Below are positions 27,232-33,628 of a stretch of 64,000 nt of DNA, piece by piece. Positions within the stretch are counted from its first letter, which is position 1. Each line of letters begins with the position of its first letter. Position numbers and translations under genes: made by a program. Origin of the DNA: Vicinamibacterales bacterium (GTDB lineage Bacteria > Acidobacteriota > Vicinamibacteria > Vicinamibacterales > 2-12-FULL-66-21); assembly GCA_036496585.1 (NCBI GenBank), contig DASXLB010000066.1, forward strand, positions 1 to 64,000. Reading direction: 5' to 3'. The notes beneath the pieces are model-generated. The model was not told the origin of the DNA and ran no database searches. It saw nothing but the letters and a program-made list of their open reading frames with translations.

Positions 27232-28262
27232 CCACCTCCACGCTGTTCGGACCGTTCTCACCGGAACTCACGCCCGGCGCCAGAAACGCTGTTGATGTCT
27301 GCCTCGCGATTGCGCCACGCGAGCGCGTCGCGCTCATCGCCGACGAGCCCAGCCGCGAGGTCGCGGCCAGTCTCGAGGCCGCGCTGGAGGGCGCCGGCGC
27401 CGTTGTCGAGTGCCTGCTGGTCGAGCAGCTCGCGCCGCGGCCGCTCGCGGCGGCGCCGAGCCAGGTGCTGCAAGCGCTCGAACGAGCCGACGCCGGGATT
27501 CTCTGCGTCCAGCCGCTGCAGGGAGAGCTCGCGGCGCGGATGCGGATCGTCGAGGTCGTGGAGCGCCGGCAGATCCGCTACGCCCACATGGTCGGCGTCA
27601 CGCCGCTCATCATGCAGCAGGGGATGCGCGCCGACTACCGGGAGGTCGACCGCCTCAGCTCGGCGCTCTGCGAACGCATGCGCACCGCTTCCGCCCTGCG
27701 CGTCGAGACCGAGCAGGGCACCTCGCTGACCGCGACCTTCGAGCCGACGTTCCAGTGGGTGAAGACGAGCGGCATCATCAGTCCGCGCTACTGGTCGAAC
27801 CTGCCGGCCGGCGAAGTGTTCACGACGCCGAAATCGGTGGACGGGGTGTTCATCTGCAACGGCACCGCCGGCGACTACTTCGGCCCGAAGTACGGCGATC
27901 TGTCGCGGACGCCGCTGACCCTCGAGATCGCGCGCGGCCGGCTGGTCGCGGCGCACTGCGAGCGCGCCGAGCTGCAGCGCGAGTTTCTCGAGTACTGTCA
28001 CACCGACGAATTCAGCGATCGCGTCGGCGAACTCGCCTTCGGCACCAACCTCGCGCTGTCGCGGATGATCGGCATCCTGCTGCAGGACGAGAAGGTCCCC
28101 GGCGTGCACCTCGCGTTCGGCGATCCGTACGGGAGCCAGACCGGCGCTCCCTGGAAGTCGCGCACGCATGTCGACGTCCTGACGCGCGACTGCGACGTCT
28201 GGATCGACGACGACATGATCATCCGCAAAGGACGCTATCTGATCGAGAGGCTGGAGCTCTGA
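27228..28262 (+). CDS. M29/NicX-group aminopeptidase-like metalloprotein
   Basis: A 344-residue protein. The C-terminal half resembles the thermophilic aminopeptidase (M29) group: NLPAGEVFTTPKSVDG, then GELAFGTN with the conserved Glu, and the end block PGVHLAFGDPYGSQTGAPWKSRTHVDVLTRDCDVWIDD, where Glu/His/Asp ligands would hold a two-metal site. The same fold includes NicX, an iron ring-cleaving dioxygenase, so peptidase activity is likely but not certain. It starts on an ATG overlapping the stop of the cp-ATP-grasp gene and its own stop overlaps the next ATG by one base. In a ligase cluster it could trim or recycle the peptide product. Confidence 0.76.
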   Translation: MTTSTLFGPFSPELTPGARNAVDVCLAIAPRERVALIADEPSREVAASLEAALEGAGAVVECLLVEQLAPRPLAAAPSQVLQALERADAGILCVQPLQGELAARMRIVEVVERRQIRYAHMVGVTPLIMQQGMRADYREVDRLSSALCERMRTASALRVETEQGTSLTATFEPTFQWVKTSGIISPRYWSNLPAGEVFTTPKSVDGVFICNGTAGDYFGPKYGDLSRTPLTLEIARGRLVAAHCERAELQREFLEYCHTDEFSDRVGELAFGTNLALSRMIGILLQDEKVPGVHLAFGDPYGSQTGAPWKSRTHVDVLTRDCDVWIDDDMIIRKGRYLIERLEL

Positions 28263-28987
28263 TGCAGCGCGACTATCACAGCTGGTATTCGCATCGGCTC
28301 GGCCGCGAGATGGGAGTCGCGGTCTACGGCCACTGGGGCACGCCGCTGCTGGCTTTCCCTACGACCGGCGGCGACGAATGGGAGTACGAACGGCAGGACG
28401 TGATCGCGACGCTCAGCCGGTTCATCGACGCCGGGCGGGTCAAGGTGTTCTGCGTCAACACCAACCATCGCGACTCGTTCGGCAGCCACGCGCACCCGCG
28501 TCACCGCAGCTGGATGCAGGCCTGCTACGACGACTACATCGTCAGCGAAGTGGTGCCGTTCATCGGCAGCCACTGCCGGACCGACAGCGTCCCGATCTGG
28601 ACCTTCGGCGCATCGCTCGGCGGCTACCACGCGGCCAATTCGCTCCTCAAGCACCCCGATCTCTTCAAGCGCTGTTTCGCGCTCTCGGGCGTCTACGACA
28701 TGTCGCGCTTCATGGGCGGCGACTACGACGACAACTTCTACTTCAACAACCCGGTCGACTATGTGGCGAACCTGGCGGATCCCACGACGCTGTACCACCT
28801 GGCGGACTGCGATATCCATTTGGCCACCGGCAACGGCGCGTGGGAAAAGCCCGAGGAAGCCTACCGCCTGTCGCGGGTGCTCAGCGCGCGGGGCATCGCC
28901 CACCACCTCGACGACTGGGGACCGCAGGGCGGCCACGACTGGCCGTACTGGCGCCACATGATCTGGGAGTACATCGCGAACGCGTAG
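28262..28987 (+). CDS. Alpha/beta-hydrolase esterase (COG4947-like)
   Basis: A 241-residue cytosolic protein of the esterase fold. The nucleophile elbow is FGASLGGYHAAN near residue 118, with Ser120 as the likely nucleophile; the acid lies in the strand HLADCDIHLATGNGAWEKPEE; and the catalytic His is in PQGGHDWPYWRHM near 228. The N-terminus YHSWYSHRLGREMGVAVYGHWGTPLLAFPTTGGDEWEYE is characteristic of a group of esterases that I recall co-occurring with ATP-grasp ligases. TGATG overlap with the upstream stop shows operon membership. The substrate is probably an ester, thioester or activated intermediate of the same pathway. Confidence 0.82.
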   Translation: MQRDYHSWYSHRLGREMGVAVYGHWGTPLLAFPTTGGDEWEYERQDVIATLSRFIDAGRVKVFCVNTNHRDSFGSHAHPRHRSWMQACYDDYIVSEVVPFIGSHCRTDSVPIWTFGASLGGYHAANSLLKHPDLFKRCFALSGVYDMSRFMGGDYDDNFYFNNPVDYVANLADPTTLYHLADCDIHLATGNGAWEKPEEAYRLSRVLSARGIAHHLDDWGPQGGHDWPYWRHMIWEYIANA

Positions 28988-29080
28988 CGCGGCCGGCAGG
29001 ACGCGGACAGGAGGCGCCACCCGTTCCTCGTGTCCACATGCTGCAGCCGTACCGGAACGCAATCCACACCCGCGACCCGC

Positions 29081-29821
29081 ATGCAAAAAGCCTCGTTCGA
29101 GATCTGGTCGCCACAGCTGCGCAACCGCCGCTACGTGGACGTGTATCTGCCCGACAGCTACCAGACGGGCCGCCGCCGCTACCCCGTCGTCTACATGCAG
29201 GACGGGCAGAACCTCTCGGATCCGGCGGTTGCCTACGGCGGACAGACCTGGCATCTGCACGAAGGGCTCGACTGGCTGGCCGGACGCGGCATCGAGCCGA
29301 TCGTCGTTGGCATCCACAACACGCCGGGACGGCTGGCCGAATACAGTCCCACCCGCGACGCGAGGCACGGCGGCGGCGACGGCGACAAGTACGCGCGCTT
29401 CCTGATCGACACGCTGAAGCCCCGCATCGACGCCGCCTACCGGACGCGCCGCGAGCGCGATGCCACGGTCGTGGCGGGATCGTCGATGGGCGGCCTCGTC
29501 TCCCTCTACCTGTTCTTCAGGCGTCCGTCGCCGTTCGGACGGGCGGCGGTGATGAGCCCGTCGATCTGGTTCGCCGGACGGAGCATCCTCGAGTTCGTGG
29601 ATCGCGCGCGCGATACGCGGGGCCGCCTCTATCTCGACGTCGGCACCGCGGAAGGCGCCGGCACGCTCCGCAACGGCCGCGCCCTCAATCGGCTCCTGCG
29701 CGCCAAGGGCTACCGCAAGGACCGGCTGCGCTACGGAGAGGCCGACGGCCATCAGCACCGCGAGGCCGACTGGGCCTGGCGGCTGCCCCAGGCCCTGGAA
29801 TTCCTGCTGCGCGAATCTTAG
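29081..29821 (+). CDS. Second alpha/beta-hydrolase esterase (PF00756 / IroE-like)
   Basis: A 246-residue esterase of the antigen 85/enterochelin-esterase group. RYVDVYLPDSYQTGRRRYPVVYMQDGQNLSD near the start, the oxyanion-loop segment EPIVVGIHNTPGR, the nucleophile elbow VAGSSMGGLVSL near 140, and a C-terminal GEADGHQHREADW that provides His are all visible. There is no signal peptide. I set the start at the ATG of MQKASFEIW at 29081; the longer frame begins with unlikely cysteine-rich sequence. It follows the first esterase by about 90 bases in the same direction but is only distantly related to it, so the cluster holds two distinct hydrolases, not a duplication. Confidence 0.8.
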   Translation: MQKASFEIWSPQLRNRRYVDVYLPDSYQTGRRRYPVVYMQDGQNLSDPAVAYGGQTWHLHEGLDWLAGRGIEPIVVGIHNTPGRLAEYSPTRDARHGGGDGDKYARFLIDTLKPRIDAAYRTRRERDATVVAGSSMGGLVSLYLFFRRPSPFGRAAVMSPSIWFAGRSILEFVDRARDTRGRLYLDVGTAEGAGTLRNGRALNRLLRAKGYRKDRLRYGEADGHQHREADWAWRLPQALEFLLRES

Positions 29822-29866
29822 CTGAGCTGTCTGACCAACCCGGTCGGCGTGTCGCGAGTGAGCACC

Positions 29867-29946
29867 GCGAACGAGCCACTCGATCGGAGCGAGCCGGCGA
29901 AGCGGCGAGCGAGAGCGCGTGTCGGGGAGTCCGAGGGGCGACGCCC
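29867..29946. repeat. Dispersed intergenic repeat, copy 1 (GAGCGAGC ... GTCCGAGGGGCG)
   Basis: It contains GCGAACGAGC, GAGCGAGC and GTCCGAGGGGCGACGCCC in that order. The reverse complement of 41230-41280 has the same three blocks in the same order with shorter spacing. This looks like a dispersed extragenic element with internal hairpin potential. Confidence 0.55.
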
Positions 29947-29964
29947 TTCGGATAAGAGAGACGA

Positions 29965-30180
29965 TCAGGCGCGCTCGGGAGGCGAGGGAGCGCGCGGACG
30001 CAGCGGCCGAGCCGAGCTTGCTCCCGCGGTAGAGGTCCTGGCGCCATCGTCGAGCAGCGTCCGCAGATCGAGCCGCCACAGCCGACCGCAGTCAGCGCAC
30101 CACGTCAGATACCAGGCGTCCATGGAGCCGCGCAACTCGGTGGAGCCTTCGCACTTCGGACAGATCAAAGTCAGAGCCAT
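29965..30180 (-). CDS. Small zinc-ribbon protein
   Basis: A 71-residue candidate. LICPKC at residues 5-10 and WCADCG at about 28-33 make two CxxC knuckles spaced like a zinc ribbon, within MALTLICPKC and AWYLTWCADCGRLWRLDL. The last ~25 residues are Arg/Pro/Ala-rich and run into the dispersed repeat, which may have replaced the original end. There is no good Shine-Dalgarno. The CxxC pairs support a real gene; the function cannot be told. Confidence 0.5.
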   Translation of the reverse strand: MALTLICPKCEGSTELRGSMDAWYLTWCADCGRLWRLDLRTLLDDGARTSTAGASSARPLRPRAPSPPERA

Positions 30181-30314
30181 TCTGGGATGTACCGATTCCC
30201 GACGCCAAACCGCCTGCCGCGCGGGAATTGCCCTCCCTTCCGCATGTCGCGTGCCGATCTTCGATGACTCAGCCATTCGGGCTCGAGCGCGGGTGTACAC
30301 TGTGACACCGGACG

Positions 30315-30584
30315 ATGCGCAAGCAGACTCTTCCACGTACCGCCCCGGTCCGGCACGGCATCCAGGAAGACGGCCGCGAGACGCTGGCGCGCCTGGTCGG
30401 CGACGCGCAGACCATCAACGTGGTACTCGTCGCGCTGACCGACGGCATCGAACTCGAGATCTGGGCCGACGGCGCGCTCCGGCGGCGGTCGCGCTTCCTG
30501 CGCGACACCGAAGCCCGCAAGCACTCCGAACGGCTCGCGGGGCGCCTGACCCGGCGCGGCTACACGCGGAACGAGACGCGGTGA
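30315..30584 (+). CDS. Conserved-looking small protein of unknown function
   Basis: An 89-residue soluble protein with a central strand-rich part TINVVLVALTDGIELEIWADGALRRRSRFL, then a basic helix. No domain is recognised. Its TGA stop overlaps the GTG start of the response regulator by two bases, so the two are almost certainly translated together and this protein may work with the receiver. No DNA-binding motif is visible. Confidence 0.6.
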   Translation: MRKQTLPRTAPVRHGIQEDGRETLARLVGDAQTINVVLVALTDGIELEIWADGALRRRSRFLRDTEARKHSERLAGRLTRRGYTRNETR

Positions 30585-30982
30585 GCGCCAGCCGCAGCCA
30601 ACCGCTCGTGCTGCTGGCCGAGGATTTCGAGGACGCGCGCGAGCTGTATCGCGAGTACCTCGAGTTCTCCGGCTTCAGCGTGCAGACCGCCGCCAACGGC
30701 CGGGAAGCGATCCAACTCGCCGAGTCGCTGCTTCCCGACTTGATTCTGATGGACGCCAGCATGCCGGTGCTCGACGGCTGGCAGGCGACCGCGCAGCTGA
30801 AGGCGAACGCCGCAACGAAACACATCCCGATCCTCGCGCTGACCGCCCACGCGTTCGACGATGCGCGTCAGGAGGCGAAGGCGGTCGGCTGCGACGGCTT
30901 CGTCACCAAGCCGTGCCTCCCGGACGATCTCGTCGCGCGCGTGCGCGCCGTGCTTCAGGACGGTCGCAAGAGGAAGCGGTAG
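30581..30982 (+). CDS. Single-domain CheY-like response regulator
   Basis: A 133-residue receiver domain with no output domain. Acidic pocket AEDFED near residue 15, phosphoacceptor Asp in LILMDASMPVLDGW near 60, conserved Thr in LALTAHA, and Lys in FVTKPCLPDD are all present. Such proteins pass phosphate to or from a histidine kinase or bind a partner directly. No kinase is adjacent. The start is GTG overlapping the stop of the upstream small protein. The TauE/SafE gene follows after about 40 bases. Confidence 0.88.
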   Translation: MSASRSQPLVLLAEDFEDARELYREYLEFSGFSVQTAANGREAIQLAESLLPDLILMDASMPVLDGWQATAQLKANAATKHIPILALTAHAFDDARQEAKAVGCDGFVTKPCLPDDLVARVRAVLQDGRKRKR

Positions 30983-31025
30983 CCGGCCGGATGCCGGCGC
31001 AACCTGATATAAGCTACCCCGGCAC

Positions 31026-31916
31026 ATGACATCTCTGCTCGCGGGCCTTGCCAGTCCGATCAATGCCCTGCTGGCTGTCCTCACCCTTCTGACTGGCGGC
31101 TACGTGATTGGCTGGTCGCGCCTGGAGAACGGACCGACCGCCGGAGCGATGGGCGTCGGCTGGCTGACCAATTTCCTCGACACGCTCGGCATTGGATCGT
31201 TCGCGACGACGACATCGATGTGGCGCGCATTCAAGATGGTGCCCGACCGCGTCATCCCCGGCACGCTGAACGTCGGGCATACACTCCCGACCGTGGCCGA
31301 GGCGCTGATCTACACGGCGATCATTCCCGTCGATGTCACGACGCTGATTTCGATGATCGCCGCGGCCGTGCTCGGCGCGTGGCTTGGCGCCGGCCTCGTG
31401 GCAAAGTGGCCGAAACGCTACGTGCAGATCGGCATGGGCCTGGCGCTGCTGGCTGCGGCGACGCTGTTCTTCATGACCGCGATGAAGCTATTCCCCGGCG
31501 GCGGCGACGCGCTCGGCGTCCGTGGCGTCAAGCTGATCGTCGCCATCGCCGGCAATCTGCTCCTGGGCGCGCTGATGTCGCTCGGCATCGGCCTCTACGC
31601 ACCGTGCATGATCCTGGTCAGCCTGCTCGGCATGAGCCCGACGGCGGCCTTCCCGATCATGATGGGCTCCTGCGCGTTCCTGATGCCGGTCGGCAGCCTG
31701 AAGTTCATCAAGGAAGGCGCCTACGATCGCGCCGCTGCGCTCGGCCTCGCGATCGGCGGCATTCCCGGCGTGCTGATTGCCGCCTACATCGTCAAGTCGA
31801 TGCCGCTCACCTACGTCCGCTGGCTGGTCATCGTCGTCGTCCTCTACACGTCGGTGACGATGCTCTACTCCGCATTCTCGCAGCGCTCCGCCGTCGGCGA
31901 CAACGCGTCCGCCTGA
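31026..31916 (+). CDS. TauE/SafE-family permease
   Basis: A 296-residue inner-membrane protein with about eight spans. It shows the twofold repeat of the TauE/SafE family: GVGWLTNFLDTLGIGSFATTTSMWRAF in the first half and GIGLYAPCMILVSLLGMSPTAAFPIMMGSCAFLMP in the second, each with the small-residue re-entrant turn expected of sulphonate or sulphite exporters. The substrate is not determined. It follows the response regulator by 43 bases on the same strand. There is no strong ribosome-binding site. Confidence 0.83.
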   Translation: MTSLLAGLASPINALLAVLTLLTGGYVIGWSRLENGPTAGAMGVGWLTNFLDTLGIGSFATTTSMWRAFKMVPDRVIPGTLNVGHTLPTVAEALIYTAIIPVDVTTLISMIAAAVLGAWLGAGLVAKWPKRYVQIGMGLALLAAATLFFMTAMKLFPGGGDALGVRGVKLIVAIAGNLLLGALMSLGIGLYAPCMILVSLLGMSPTAAFPIMMGSCAFLMPVGSLKFIKEGAYDRAAALGLAIGGIPGVLIAAYIVKSMPLTYVRWLVIVVVLYTSVTMLYSAFSQRSAVGDNASA

Positions 31917-31946
31917 GTCTGCAGGTCGGGCTTTCAGGTCCGTCGT

Positions 31947-32540
31947 TCAGCGGACGATCGTCGCCTTCCTGATGTAGTCGAGCAGGGGGAAATTCGCCTT
32001 CAGATACGCGCTTCCCCCCTCGAAGACCGGAGCCTGCCTGCCGGCACGGATGCCGCCTCCGGCGGCTTCGCCATACTCGGCATACAGCGCATCGGCGACG
32101 TCCATGCCCTGCACCACTTCGCCGAACACGACGAACGGCTCCTTGTCGTGCGTCGCCGAATTGTCCTTGAGGTTGATGAACACCTGCGTCGTGCGCCCGT
32201 TCGGATCCTTGAACGCGAAGGCGATGGTGCCGCGGGTGTTGGAGACGCCAACGAACGGATCGTCGGGGATCGTCTTCGTCCGCCATACCTGTGCCAGTTT
32301 CGGATCGCCGGCGATGCCGAACTGCGCCCACGTGCCCTTGCGGATACGGAAGACAGCCGCGTTGTCGTAGTAGCCCGACGTCACCAGCTCGTAGAATCGG
32401 GCCGCGCCGTGCGGCGCCGAGGCGCGATGCACGGCGATCACGATGGCGCCCTTCGTCGTGTCGAGCTGAACCCTGTAGTCGCCGGACGCGGCCTGGAGGC
32501 CGACAGCGAGGACGAGCGGCAGGACCGAAAACATGCCCAT
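31947..32540 (-). CDS. Exported cyclophilin-type peptidyl-prolyl isomerase
   Basis: A 197-residue protein with a short signal peptide (FSVLPLVLAVGLQAAS) and a cyclophilin fold: strand VQLDTTKGAIVIAVHRASAPHGAARFYELV, then GYYDNAAVFRIRKGTWAQFGIAGDP, which supplies the active-site Arg and Gln, and FKDPNGRTTQVFINLKDN and FVVFGEVVQGMDVADAL. It catalyses cis-trans isomerisation of X-Pro bonds during folding in the periplasm. The FRIRKG...QFG form differs from the classical FHRVI...QGG but is common in bacterial periplasmic members. A second ATG two codons later is also possible. It is divergent from the Ycf48-like gene. Confidence 0.85.
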   Translation of the reverse strand: MGMFSVLPLVLAVGLQAASGDYRVQLDTTKGAIVIAVHRASAPHGAARFYELVTSGYYDNAAVFRIRKGTWAQFGIAGDPKLAQVWRTKTIPDDPFVGVSNTRGTIAFAFKDPNGRTTQVFINLKDNSATHDKEPFVVFGEVVQGMDVADALYAEYGEAAGGGIRAGRQAPVFEGGSAYLKANFPLLDYIRKATIVR

Positions 32541-32581
32541 AGCCTAGATCGCCGGACGGGACGGCGTGGCAAGATACACGC

Positions 32582-33628
32582 ATGAGGCACCTCGCAGGGG
32601 CGCTCGCGCTGGCGGCGTTTCTCGTTCCCGCGCAGCCGCAGCCCCGCTGGGAGCCGCAGATTAGTGGCGTCACGGCCCGCCTGCGCGGCATCAGCACAGC
32701 CAGCAATACGGTCGCGTGGGCGAGCGGCGCCGACGGCACCGTCCTGCGCACGGCGGACGGTGGCGCCGCCTGGACGAAACTCCACGTGCCCGACGCCGAC
32801 AAACTCGACTTCCGCGATGTCGACGCCGCCAGCGAGACGACCGCCTGGATCCTCAGCATCGGCGCCGGGCCCGCGTCCCGCATTTACAAGACGACCGATG
32901 CCGGCGCGCACTGGACGCTCCAGTTTACAAACGAAGACGCCCGGGCATTCTTCGACGCGATGGCGTTCTGGGACTCGCAGCACGGCCTGGCGATGAGTGA
33001 CTCGGTCGACGGCCGCTTCGTGATCCTGACGACGGACGACGGCGGGTCGACGTGGGCGCGAGTGGCGCCGGAAGGGCTCCCGCCGGCGCTGCCCAACGAG
33101 GGGGGATTCGCCGGCAGCGGCACCAACGTCGCCGTGCAACCGGGAGGGCGTGCCTGGATCGGCACCGGCGCCGCCTCGAACGCGCGCGTGCTGCAGACCG
33201 ACGACGGCGGCCGACACTGGCGGGTCGTCGACACGCCGGTTCTGTCATCGCCCTCGGCCGGCATCTTCTCGGTCGCCTTCCGCGATCCGCAGCACGGGCT
33301 TGCCGTCGGCGGCGACTACCGCCGCGAGAACGACGCCGACGACAACGCCGCGTCGACCGGCAACGGCGGCCGCGCGTGGACGCTCGTCCGGGGGCTCGGC
33401 GGCTTCCGCTCAGTGGTCGCTTTCGCGCCCGGCTCGAATTCCTCGTGGATCGCGGTCGGCCCGCAGGGGGCCGACTGGTCCGACAACGACGGCGCGTCGT
33501 GGACCGCGATTCCGGGCGACGGCTACCACGCGTTCGCGTTCGCGCCGTCAGGTGCGATCGGTTGGGGCGTCGGCGAGAACGGACGAATCGGCTGCCTTCG
33601 CGCTCAGTTCACGCGAAGCGCCAGATAG
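32582..33628 (+). CDS. Exported beta-propeller protein (Ycf48/BNR-repeat-like)
   Basis: A 348-residue protein with a signal peptide ending about residue 20 and five Asp-box-like turns: TADGGAAWTKL, TTDAGAHWTLQ, TTDDGGSTWARV, TDDGGRHWRVV and SDNDGASWTAI. The spacing of about 50-70 residues fits a six- or seven-bladed propeller like Ycf48 or sialidase-type repeats. Ycf48 helps assemble photosystem II in cyanobacteria; in non-phototrophs the role of these secreted propellers is unknown. Sialidase activity is not indicated, since the arginine triad is not apparent. Its last 25 bases overlap the end of the convergent VWFA-domain gene. Confidence 0.8.
   Translation: MRHLAGALALAAFLVPAQPQPRWEPQISGVTARLRGISTASNTVAWASGADGTVLRTADGGAAWTKLHVPDADKLDFRDVDAASETTAWILSIGAGPASRIYKTTDAGAHWTLQFTNEDARAFFDAMAFWDSQHGLAMSDSVDGRFVILTTDDGGSTWARVAPEGLPPALPNEGGFAGSGTNVAVQPGGRAWIGTGAASNARVLQTDDGGRHWRVVDTPVLSSPSAGIFSVAFRDPQHGLAVGGDYRRENDADDNAASTGNGGRAWTLVRGLGGFRSVVAFAPGSNSSWIAVGPQGADWSDNDGASWTAIPGDGYHAFAFAPSGAIGWGVGENGRIGCLRAQFTRSAR

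Larger units (their letters stand above)
29822..30314. other. Interval with a dispersed repeat and one small zinc-ribbon candidate
   Basis: About 490 bases follow the esterase cluster. At 29867-29946 there is a palindrome-rich tract (GCGAACGAGC, GAGCGAGC, then GTCCGAGGGGCGACGCCC) that recurs in reverse complement at 41230-41280. The only gene candidate is the 71-residue zinc ribbon on the minus strand. No RNA gene is recognised. Confidence 0.5.
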
